Shown one piece after another: positions 1 to 6,029 of a stretch of 6,123 nt of DNA; within the stretch, counting starts at the first letter, position 1; the number at the start of each line of letters is the position of its first letter. The notes under the pieces were generated by a model that saw only the letters and a list, made by a program, of their open reading frames with translations, searched no databases and had not been told where the DNA came from. Origin of the DNA: Saprospiraceae bacterium. Lineage in GTDB: Bacteria; Bacteroidota; Bacteroidia; Chitinophagales; Saprospiraceae. Made by a program: the position numbers and the translations under genes. The stretch is taken from positions 1 through 6,123 of the forward strand of contig JABWAJ010000357.1 in NCBI GenBank assembly GCA_013361075.1, written 5' to 3'.

Positions 1-1209
1 GACGCTTGCGATTTTAGGATCTGCGATGACGTTGTTATTGGTAGTCAGGTTGGCAGCAATGGTAGCACCTGTTGGGTCGTCCTGAGTTGCCTGGCCGGAA
101 GTAACGCGGATGATCCCGGTACTCGTAGCGTCAACGGTAGTGTTGGAGCCCGCTTCCCAAAAGAGGTTATTCAGAACTTTGAGCTCACCGCTCAACATTT
201 TTTGGTGTGCATCGTTGGTACCGGAGTTTTTATCCTGAATTTCGATGGCTTTGCCTTTTTGAGCCAATACAATAGAGTTGGCAACCGTACCTGCTGTACC
301 TGCACGTAACAACCAGCCCAGCGGATTGGCAGCTGTGGCACCGGCACCCGAACCAATATGGGTCCAGTTGAAGACTGCCGGGTTGGAGTATGGTGTCAGG
401 TCGTCGGGTGTGGAGCCGTCAAGTTCGCCTCCAAGGTCGGCAATGTCTGAACGCTGGATTGAGAACCAAAACTGGCCCTGTCCAGTAAACACTTCATCCC
501 AGTCGAAGCTGTCGTCTTCAGCGAAAGCAACAACGGCATATTTCAAATTGGGAGCGCCCCCGAAAAATTCGACACCATCATCCGAGTTTGCATACACTTC
601 AATGTATTCAAGCGTGGTGCCACTTCCTACAGCGCCCAGGGTAAGTCCGTTCAATTCGTTGCCCGAAACAATCAGGCGACCGCCATGGCGAATCGATGCA
701 TATTTCAGGATGCCGGAATTGTCAGCATTGTCGGTTCCGCCATAAGCGCCGCGAGGTTCGCTTGTTGGAATGCCCTCAACGTTGACTTCAGCATTGCCAT
801 TTTTTTGCGTAACGCCTTTTCCAAGAATAACGATCCCTCCCCAGAGAGAGTTATCGGTTGGGCCCAAATCATTCGGATCGTTGGTATCATCTGCTTCTGC
901 AGTAAAAATGATGGGTTCCTCAGCAGTGCCTTCCGCGAAAATTTGGCCACCACGGGCAATGACCAATGCCGAAGGATTGCCTACATCGGCGCGTGGGGTG
1001 AATTTCACCACCGTACCCGGCTCAATGTTAAGCTTGGCACCATCTTCAACGAAAACCAATCCGTCAAGGAGATAAATGTTGTCTTTTGTCCAGTTAACCG
1101 TCTGCCCTGGCGCGATGTCGGCATCCACGATCGGAACGATCGGTTGTGCGACTGCCTGAAGGGTCAGCAGTAAAAAAGGAATCAATAGAGCGTAGAGCTT
1201 GCGGTTCAT
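1..1209 (-). CDS. Secreted right-handed beta-helix protein, N-terminal 403 residues (partial at left edge)
   Basis: Reading the reverse strand from the ATG at 1209 gives 403 uninterrupted codons to the window edge with no stop, so the C-terminus lies outside. Residues 1-22 form a signal peptide (MNRK, then a leucine-rich core, then AVAQ), so the protein is exported. Residues 48-103 have the repeating short-strand pattern of a parallel beta-helix (LLDGLVFVEDGAKLNIEPGT, then ALVIARGGQIFAEGTAEEP), followed by WGGIVILGKG at 123-132. Residues 201-250 hold an acidic block, YANSDDGVEFFGG and EDDSFDWDEVFTGQGQF. This arrangement matches a large family of Bacteroidota surface proteins often mislabelled 'multidrug transporter'; many members end in a T9SS sorting domain, which cannot be checked here. 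The acidic block may bind metal (inference). No enzymatic function is evident. It is transcribed divergently from the barrel gene at 1371. Long open frames on the opposite strand here are coding shadows. Confidence 0.9.
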   Translation of the reverse strand, partial: MNRKLYALLIPFLLLTLQAVAQPIVPIVDADIAPGQTVNWTKDNIYLLDGLVFVEDGAKLNIEPGTVVKFTPRADVGNPSALVIARGGQIFAEGTAEEPIIFTAEADDTNDPNDLGPTDNSLWGGIVILGKGVTQKNGNAEVNVEGIPTSEPRGAYGGTDNADNSGILKYASIRHGGRLIVSGNELNGLTLGAVGSGTTLEYIEVYANSDDGVEFFGGAPNLKYAVVAFAEDDSFDWDEVFTGQGQFWFSIQRSDIADLGGELDGSTPDDLTPYSNPAVFNWTHIGSGAGATAANPLGWLLRAGTAGTVANSIVLAQKGKAIEIQDKNSGTNDAHQKMLSGELKVLNNLFWEAGSNTTVDATSTGIIRVTSGQATQDDPTGATIAANLTTNNNVIADPKIASV

Positions 1210-1241
1210 AAAGAGCTTTTTTTAGTTTATAAAAACCGCTG

Positions 1242-1249
1242 CAAGGTTA
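1242..1249 (-). promoter_or_regulatory. Possible -7 element of the beta-helix gene
   Basis: On the reverse strand the sequence TAACCTTG matches the Bacteroidota -7 consensus TAnnTTTG at five of the six defined positions. It lies 32 bases upstream of the ATG at 1209, a sensible leader length. No TTTG-like -33 element lies at the expected 19-20 bases upstream, so support is weak. There is no clear Shine-Dalgarno sequence before the ATG, which is common in this phylum. Confidence 0.3.
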
Positions 1250-1270
1250 CGCCGCCAGTATAAACTCGCT

Positions 1271-1303
1271 ATTAATCCTTTGTTAAGTTATTATTAAGCC
1301 TTT
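1271..1303. repeat. 11-bp direct repeat at 22-bp period in the divergent promoter region
   Basis: ATTAATCCTTT (1271-1281) and ATTAAGCCTTT (1293-1303) match at 10 of 11 positions. They are separated by 11 bases, giving a period of 22 bp, about two helical turns, so both copies face the same side of the DNA. The pair lies between the promoter candidates of the two divergent genes, upstream of both. That is where a dimeric activator or a response regulator would bind. The binding role is inference; the repeat itself is directly visible. Confidence 0.45.
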
Positions 1304-1309
1304 CGAGGG

Positions 1310-1341
1310 TTTGTAAGAGTGCCCGGAGTTGTTTTTATTTG
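1310..1341 (+). promoter_or_regulatory. Bacteroidota-type promoter candidate for the outer-membrane barrel gene
   Basis: TTTG at 1310-1313 (-33 box) is followed after 20 bases by TTTATTTG at 1334-1341, which matches TAnnTTTG except for the second base. Spacing fits the known sigma-ABfr promoter architecture of Bacteroidota. Transcription would begin near 1348, leaving a short leader before the ATG at 1371. This argues against a TTG start at 1329, which lies upstream of that transcript start. Confidence 0.45.
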
Positions 1342-1370
1342 CAGGATACTATCATGTGAAATCAACCACA

Positions 1371-2111
1371 ATGACTATGCAGAAAGTACTACTTCTAAGT
1401 TTTGCGCTCCTGTCGCAGGCAATCCCTGCCAAAGCTCAACTCTGGCTCGAACTGGGCGCACGCGCCGGTTTTCACTTTAATGGAATGTTCAACGACAACA
1501 TTTCTAAGGACCCTCAGCACGATTACAGCCTGGGGCATGCCCTGGCATCAGGGTTGGTAGCAGGCCTTAACATTGGGGATTACCACGGCATTAACGTAGA
1601 ATTGATTTTCGCAAACAACCAACAGCAGTTCAATTTTCGCGGCAGCGACTCTATTTCCAATGGGTCTTTTGTGAACCGGGTTAACTGGAAAACGACCGAG
1701 TTAAACTTACTTTACCGGTACTATTCTGACTTCGGTGCCTATTTGGAAATTGGCCCTAAAATCGCTTACGTCCGCGAAATCCGCCAACGCCTGGGCATTG
1801 ATCCGGTTGCCCTGAATGGCGAGTACGAAGATTCTTACCTGGCCGGAATTTTTGGGATCGGGGGTTTTCTGGCCGCAAATGAAACGCTGACCCTTAAAAT
1901 AGGGCTCCGCGCCGATTATGCCCTGGCCGATCTGGTTTCTGCTAAAGGAAAAGCAGACAACTATCCTGCGTTTTATACAACTTATCCCACCCAAAAACCA
2001 ACCCGCCCTTACCGCATAGGCATTTCGCTGGAACTGAATTTCGGGGTCGGTGGTGTGGCAAGTGCCCAGTGTGGCAGCCGAAACCTGATGTTTGGCACGC
2101 GTTACCGGTAA
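1371..2111 (+). CDS. Outer-membrane beta-barrel protein (PorT/OMP_b-brl-like)
   Basis: This encodes 246 residues from the ATG at 1371; the second ATG at 1377 is an equally possible start. An in-frame TTG at 1329 would place 14 extra residues before the signal peptide and is unlikely. The signal peptide is QKVLLLSFALLSQAIPAKAQ (residues 4-23). The mature chain alternates short hydrophobic strands and turns: LWLELGARAGF (24-34), HGINVELIFANNQQQFNF (72-89), TTELNLLYRYY (108-118), a conserved-looking AYLEIGPKIAYV (123-134), the LAGIFGIGGFLA and TLTLKIGLRADYA pair (157-184), and YRIGISLELNFGVGG (214-228). That is about eight strands, typical of the small barrels that sit in the Bacteroidota outer membrane. 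A tail of about 18 residues with one cysteine follows the last clear strand, where such proteins often stop. The exact role is unknown. It is divergent from the beta-helix gene, and 164 bases separate it from the next gene. Confidence 0.85.
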   Translation: MTMQKVLLLSFALLSQAIPAKAQLWLELGARAGFHFNGMFNDNISKDPQHDYSLGHALASGLVAGLNIGDYHGINVELIFANNQQQFNFRGSDSISNGSFVNRVNWKTTELNLLYRYYSDFGAYLEIGPKIAYVREIRQRLGIDPVALNGEYEDSYLAGIFGIGGFLAANETLTLKIGLRADYALADLVSAKGKADNYPAFYTTYPTQKPTRPYRIGISLELNFGVGGVASAQCGSRNLMFGTRYR

Positions 2112-2190
2112 TGGAGTATTGGCAAATGGAAGGAATCCTGCGTGAAATTTCGGGCAATTCTGGTGTTGCTGTCAGTTTAACTCCCGCTGG

Positions 2191-2241
2191 TTTTGTCAAT
2201 GCTGTGAAAAATGCTTTCTTTGCACAACCTTTTTGACAATG
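2191..2241. repeat. TTTTGTCAATG / TTTTGACAATG repeat pair around a promoter candidate
   Basis: TTTTGTCAATG (2191-2201) and TTTTGACAATG (2231-2241) agree at 10 of 11 positions and start exactly 40 bp apart. The single differing base makes the cores TTGTCAA and TTGACAA reverse complements of each other, so the pair is also a 7-bp inverted repeat. The first copy contains the proposed -33 box and the second falls in the proposed leader. An operator role is inference. Confidence 0.35.
2192..2222 (+). promoter_or_regulatory. Bacteroidota-type promoter candidate for the Nudix-like gene
   Basis: TTTG at 2192-2195 is followed after 19 bases by TTTCTTTG at 2215-2222, which matches TAnnTTTG except for its second base, and the next base is the frequently seen C. 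A transcript would start near 2229, leaving a leader of about 47 bases before the ATG at 2276. It lies in the intergenic gap after the barrel gene, so the Nudix-like gene is probably transcribed on its own. No terminator hairpin is visible between the two genes. Confidence 0.5.
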
Positions 2242-2275
2242 GTCTGTTGGGAAGTTGGTTATTAAATGAAACACG

Positions 2276-2698
2276 ATGAGCTTTAGTGAAAAAGCAAGTT
2301 TGATCATCTATCGTTTTCGGGAACGTGGATTAGAGGTTTTTTTGGTCAATGATTCTGAAGAAAACGAAAACTGGGAGATTCCGGAAGGCGACATTGCCGA
2401 GTTCAAATCCCAGCCCCTTATCGAACAGGATCGCCTCATTTCGCTCGATCCGGTTCAGCAGGATGACGGCGCAACGGAAAAAGCCTGGGCTGTAGAAGGC
2501 GACTGGCATGAAATTCCTTCGCTGAAGCACATGTTGTATGAAGATGCTGTTGAGCTGAAAAACAAAGTCCTGCAAATGGAAAAAGGTACCTTTTTTGGCC
2601 TGAAAGAAGCCTTCAAAAAGGTGTTGCCCCATCAATACAAGTTCCTGAAGGAACTGAAGGAGATTTTGACGGATCGGAATTCAATTAAGAATATATAG
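2276..2698 (+). CDS. Nudix-fold-like protein lacking the catalytic Nudix box (predicted pseudoenzyme)
   Basis: This encodes 140 residues with no signal peptide or membrane segment, so it is cytosolic. Motifs appear in the order of a Nudix subgroup that acts on nucleotide-type substrates. KASLIIYRFRERGLEVFLV (6-24) corresponds to the first strands, WEIPEGD (33-39) to the usual W-x-IPKGE, KAWAVEGDW (69-77) to AWAxEGD, and FFGLKEAFKKVLPHQYKFL (106-124) to the closing helix with its LPAQxxFL motif. The Nudix box (G-x5-E-x7-REUxEExGU) should follow WEIPEG, but only about 15 residues join it to ISLDPVQQ. In an ungapped reading the box glutamate is Lys44, the RE pair is Asp52-Arg53, and the EE pair is Ser56-Leu57. 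About 13 residues appear lost. With no Mg-binding glutamates, hydrolysis is unlikely; ligand binding or regulation is possible. Length is slightly short of the usual 150-160 residues. The frame is intact. The Nudix assignment is by recalled motif pattern, not a search. Confidence 0.75.
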   Translation: MSFSEKASLIIYRFRERGLEVFLVNDSEENENWEIPEGDIAEFKSQPLIEQDRLISLDPVQQDDGATEKAWAVEGDWHEIPSLKHMLYEDAVELKNKVLQMEKGTFFGLKEAFKKVLPHQYKFLKELKEILTDRNSIKNI

Positions 2699-2743
2699 AC
2701 GACTCCTATACCTATAAAACGGCCACAACACAACCCAATACCC

Positions 2744-4276
2744 CTATCTTCCACTATGTTTCACAATTCTTTTTACGATCCATGCTCCCTGACTTACCAG
2801 TCGCAGCAAATAAACCCCATCTGATAACTTACTCAAATCCAGATTATTACCCACACCCCCCTGGTTAGTTTGTACCCATTGGCCCGATGCATTATACACC
2901 TCTATCCGATCCCATAGGCCTATTCCTTCGCTTTCGATACAGACCGTGGATGAGGTAGGATTGGGATAAATATGTACAGATTTTTCGGGTATAGACCAGG
3001 GTGAACTGCTGAGGGGTGCGCAAAAAATAGTGTCTAAACAGCCATCCTTGCTCACCTTTATCAGCCAGCCCCAGTCCTTGACCACAGGCTCATACGTGCG
3101 GCTGTATCCACAAACCACGAGGCTTCCGCTTAGCAATTCCACCGCATCGTAATAATAATTGGTGGAACCGGTTTCGTAACTCCAGAATGCAGTGTCAACC
3201 CGATTCCAAACTTGGTCGCCCTGGTTGTCTAAACGCACCATCCAGCCGGAAAAGGAATTGTACCACATCGGCACAGGGGGAATGGGATAATGGACAGGTT
3301 TAACGCCAATTGCCAACCATCCTCCGTCATTGAGCGAGATGCCTTTTTGAAAGCCATTAACAGGAAAGTCAGCTACGCCAAATGTATCGTCCCGGATGAT
3401 GTTAAAATCCTCATCTCGAATGATAAATTTAGGTTGTCTGGATATTTCATTATAAGTGGCATTGTACCAGCCTCTTGCGCTCGTATAAGCCCAGTGGTCC
3501 TCCTGTGTCTTGAAAAGACTGCCTACACCGAGTTCTTCCAATGATGGCTGGCTTTCCCATTGCCATTTGATATTCCCGAGGCTGTCAATAGCGAAAATTT
3601 TGCTGGTGTTTCGGGTTTGGGGAAGAGGAACTCCATTAATGGACGTAGAAGATGCACCGATAACCAATTCATCATTATCCAGTTTAAAAATACTGCCGAA
3701 TAAATCTCTTTTATCATTCGCGCCATACTCTTTTTTCCATATCTTGTTGCCTGCTAACCCTGTTTTCTGGATAAATACTTCTATTGAGGTTGACGGACTA
3801 TAGTTTGTCCCGCAAATCAAATAGCCATCATTTGTTTCTATCACTTCCCGAGAGATATTATTTGTGTAATAATTATCAGAATACGCCACAAAATTTATCA
3901 ATTCTCCATGGTGATCAAATCTTGCAAAATAACCATTTTGGCTATTGAAAAACTGGCCCACGCCAACATATCCGCTCCCGTCGCTTAGCTTGATAAAACT
4001 GTTGGGAAATACTGTCGTAAAATGGTCGCCGAGGCTGTCATAATGAATGCGGTAATCCAATAAATTGCCGCTCGTATCAAAACGGGCGAAAAGCATTCCG
4101 AAAGTCGGTTGCCCTTCTTCCAATGCAGTGCCGTACACGACTAAAGTATCCCCTGACAATTCCAGGCTGCCAAAACCTACAGCCAACGCTCCGAAATCAT
4201 AGGCTTGATTGAAGCTTGTTTGCGCAGGTGCTGAATATCCGATAATTACCATGAAAAGGATTAATAAATATCTCAT
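2744..4276 (-). CDS. T9SS-exported propeller-like protein with type A sorting domain
   Basis: This encodes 510 residues from the ATG at 4276. A short signal peptide (MRYLLILFMVIIGYSAPAQ, 1-19) sends it to the periplasm. Residues about 30-415 carry degenerate repeats of roughly 50-60 residues built around a strand ending in aspartate and glycine: LFARFDTSGNLLDY (62-75), YFARFDHHGELINF (116-129), IFAIDSLGNIKWQW (227-240), WMVRLDNQGDQVW (345-357) and WLIKVSKDG (404-412). Each alternates with a 'GYxxxG' strand such as GYLICGTN or GWLAIGV. This is the pattern of beta-propeller/Delta-60-like surface proteins. CLDTIFC (413-419) may form a disulfide. Residues 434-510 are a type A sorting domain (VHIYPNPTSSTVCIE, then LSDGVYLLRL, then a basic end), which directs export through T9SS and attachment or release at the cell surface. 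No catalytic motif is seen. It is convergent with the Nudix-like gene (45-bp gap, no hairpin terminator visible). Parts of the gene are markedly AT-rich. Confidence 0.88.
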   Translation of the reverse strand: MRYLLILFMVIIGYSAPAQTSFNQAYDFGALAVGFGSLELSGDTLVVYGTALEEGQPTFGMLFARFDTSGNLLDYRIHYDSLGDHFTTVFPNSFIKLSDGSGYVGVGQFFNSQNGYFARFDHHGELINFVAYSDNYYTNNISREVIETNDGYLICGTNYSPSTSIEVFIQKTGLAGNKIWKKEYGANDKRDLFGSIFKLDNDELVIGASSTSINGVPLPQTRNTSKIFAIDSLGNIKWQWESQPSLEELGVGSLFKTQEDHWAYTSARGWYNATYNEISRQPKFIIRDEDFNIIRDDTFGVADFPVNGFQKGISLNDGGWLAIGVKPVHYPIPPVPMWYNSFSGWMVRLDNQGDQVWNRVDTAFWSYETGSTNYYYDAVELLSGSLVVCGYSRTYEPVVKDWGWLIKVSKDGCLDTIFCAPLSSSPWSIPEKSVHIYPNPTSSTVCIESEGIGLWDRIEVYNASGQWVQTNQGGVGNNLDLSKLSDGVYLLRLVSQGAWIVKRIVKHSGR

Positions 4277-4278
4277 AG

Positions 4279-4286
4279 CAAAAGTA
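4279..4286 (-). promoter_or_regulatory. -7 element two bases before the start codon of the propeller gene
   Basis: On the reverse strand TACTTTTG fits TAnnTTTG at all defined positions and is followed by C. It ends only two bases before the ATG at 4276. If used, transcription would begin at or just inside the start codon, giving a leaderless message. The nearest TTG upstream is 25 bases away, longer than the usual 19-20, so the -33 box is poor. Confidence 0.35.
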
Positions 4287-4339
4287 TAGATGCCTAGTCG
4301 GGTGTTAAGAACAATCGGCCAAGCTTGTAATGGAAAAAC

Positions 4340-5299
4340 TTACTTGTCTATGATAATTTTGCCGCTTTTCAGGGTTTTACCTTCAGCCACCAAATGGTAA
4401 AAATAAACCCCGGATGCATGAGCGTCGGTTTGCCAAGTGTAAGCATTGGCCAGCCCAACGCCAAGCTTTATTCGTAGTACCTGCCTTCCATTTAAGTCAA
4501 CTATGCTCAGGACAGCTTCTCTCACCTCTACCGGCAGGGAAGCCGAAAAGTTTACATAATCCTTTGCCGGATTGGGGGTTACCTGTATCCAATCGAGTTT
4601 TTGTGTTGTTCGGGCCAAATTCCTATGCTCCATAGAACGTTCTTCAAGGCGATTGCCGTCTTTCACATATTCAGCGGGGAAGTGTTCGCCGTACAGCGTC
4701 AGGATGCTCTTGGCCCAGGCTTCAGCGTAGCCGCCTTCATCAAGGTAGTCTTTGACCGTTAGCAAGGTGGGTACCTCCAACTCATAGAAAGCCTTGCCAG
4801 CCATAAGGTTAATGATAGACTGGTAGTTTCCAATATCTGCCAATTGGTCACCCGTCAGTTGATACTTGCCGATGGCTGCATCAAGCAACGATAGCGCCGC
4901 CGGGGCATTTCCAATACTAAGTCGCTGGCCAGCGAGCCACAAATCCCCTTCGAAGCTGCCTAAGTGTGTCAGCCAGGTATGGAGTGTATCCGCATTGAAA
5001 TCGAGCGTGTCGTACAACTCATGGACAATAACCATATAGGCATCCTCGTCCATCATCCGTTGACGGTAGGCCATCTGGCGGGCACTTTCGTCAGTGGAGC
5101 TTGAGGCATAACTTGTCTTGGCGGCAAGGTAGGCATCCTTTTCCTGGAAAAAATCGGATTTGATCAAAGCAATTTCCTCCTCCGTCCTGCACGGCGGCTC
5201 ACAATAGTCAATAGAGCACCCGTTAAACTCAGATGTAGGTACAAGTATGATATTCCCCTCGATAGCTACATCGCCAATTTTAAGGAAATTATCCTTATT
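4340..5299 (-). pseudogene. Headless C-terminal remnant of a T9SS-exported protein (type A sorting domain)
   Basis: The frame is open for 319 codons from just after a TAG at 5302-5300 to the TAA at 4342-4340. No credible start exists: the first conventional candidate is a TTG at 5167, and the first ATG is at 5074. Protein-like sequence clearly extends upstream of both. Numbering from the first open codon, residues 8-37 contain IGDVAIEGNIILVPTSEF and a C-x4-C-x3-C cluster (NGCSIDYCEPPC). A long helical region follows (about 38-225, rich in Ala, Leu, Tyr and Gln). The end, about 237-319, is a T9SS type A sorting domain (WIQVTPNPAKDYVNF, then ASGVYFYHLV, then KSGKIIIDK). There is no signal peptide, which T9SS cargo needs to cross the inner membrane. 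This fits the tail of a much larger surface protein whose 5' part has been lost, with the break within a few bases of the upstream gene's stop. A functional short gene is the less likely alternative. Confidence 0.7.
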
Positions 5300-5990
5300 C
5301 TACAAAAGTCAATGCCCTGATTTCTTTTCGTACCGCATAATCCCTCGTTTTCGGGGAATACACTTCCATAGGAACCGAATAAACAATCGCCTTTCGGCCA
5401 ATGCCCGAGTCCGGGTTTTCGAGCAGCGGTTCGGAGCCTTCGAAATAGCGCAGCCACATGAGCTCGTGCTCTACGCCAGCCTCGTCTTTCAGCACGAGAT
5501 AGCTGACATCACCGGCATTGGTCACGCGCACAATGGCACCGGTAAGTTCTTCGCCGCCGTCTTCCCAATAAACCTCATCAGCCCCCATTCCGGCAGGGTC
5601 TTCCACAACAGTCGGTTCTTCTTCGAGGGTACCGGCTACCGCCATCAGGGTCTGCGGGCATTTACCAAACATCAGGATGCCGATTTTTTCGCCCAATGCC
5701 TCCATGGCGGATGAGTTGCCCAGATCCGCTTCTATTCCGAGTTCTTTGGAGTGCTTTGAATAGCTGCCGAGCATGCACAGGCCCAGTTGCATTTCAATGT
5801 CTTCCGACTTCATTTTCGATACGTCTTTGCCATCCATACAATCGCAGGTTTCCTGCGCGATCAGGTTGTAGATTTCTTCCTGTTTTTGCTCTTCTTTTTT
5901 TGATTTTTTGGATTTGCCCTTCTGCGCAACGGCAGGGATGGTCAGCAGCAAAGCCAGCAGGCAGAAGAGAACGGGGATTGGTCTGGACAT
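5295..5990 (-). CDS. Secreted two-domain protein of unknown function with a C-x-C motif
   Basis: This encodes 231 residues from the ATG at 5990, chosen because the signal peptide begins exactly there (MSRPIPVLFCLLALLLTIPA, then VAQ). The frame stays open to 6053, but that extension would precede the signal peptide. The mature protein starts with a very basic stretch (KGKSKKSKK, 24-32). A predicted helical domain (about 36-118) follows with four cysteines: ETCDC at 49 and 51, LGLC at 72, and FGKC at 111, probably two disulfides after export. An acidic linker (123-146) joins a beta-rich C-terminal domain (147-231) with TGAIVRV, VSYLVLKDEAGVEHELMWL, RYFEGSE and a closing KEIRALTFVE. Two-domain proteins of this general look occur as uncharacterised secreted proteins in Bacteroidota; I do not recognise a named family. 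Its stop abuts the truncated T9SS gene, but in a different frame, so there is no read-through fusion. Confidence 0.82.
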   Translation of the reverse strand: MSRPIPVLFCLLALLLTIPAVAQKGKSKKSKKEEQKQEEIYNLIAQETCDCMDGKDVSKMKSEDIEMQLGLCMLGSYSKHSKELGIEADLGNSSAMEALGEKIGILMFGKCPQTLMAVAGTLEEEPTVVEDPAGMGADEVYWEDGGEELTGAIVRVTNAGDVSYLVLKDEAGVEHELMWLRYFEGSEPLLENPDSGIGRKAIVYSVPMEVYSPKTRDYAVRKEIRALTFVE

Positions 5991-6003
5991 ACAATGTTGT
6001 TTT

Positions 6004-6029
6004 GTTGGAAAATATGATTGGAAAATTTG
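6004..6029. repeat. Imperfect 13-bp tandem repeat upstream of the C-x-C protein gene
   Basis: GTTGGAAAATATG (6004-6016) is followed directly by ATTGGAAAATTTG (6017-6029), matching at 11 of 13 positions. It lies 14-39 bases upstream of the ATG at 5990, where a promoter or operator would be expected. On the coding strand the unit reads as ATTTTCCAA twice. No good TTTG/TAnnTTTG pair is seen in this upstream region. Chance in AT-rich DNA is possible. Confidence 0.3.

Noticed and set aside
278..1173. Long plus-strand open frames (155, 162 and 101 codons) opposite the beta-helix gene
   Set aside because: They lack signal peptides or recognisable motifs, overlap one another in different frames, and lie wholly antisense to a 403-codon frame with a clear signal peptide and family motifs.
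1329..1370. TTG start adding 14 residues to the outer-membrane barrel protein
   Set aside because: It would put a non-signal-like stretch before the signal peptide and lies upstream of the predicted transcription start; the ATG at 1371 (or 1377) fits better.
2266..2286. Six-codon open frame (MKHDEL) overlapping the start of the Nudix-like gene in another frame
   Set aside because: A mini-frame this short is expected by chance in AT-rich leader DNA and has no ribosome site; translational coupling cannot be supported.
2699..2743. Bidirectional terminator between the convergent Nudix-like and propeller genes
   Set aside because: No inverted repeat capable of a stable hairpin and no T-run is visible in the 45-bp gap.
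5165..5167. TTG at 5167 as the true start of the truncated T9SS gene
   Set aside because: Upstream codons read as continuous protein-like sequence with a cysteine cluster, and a start here would give a T9SS cargo without a signal peptide.
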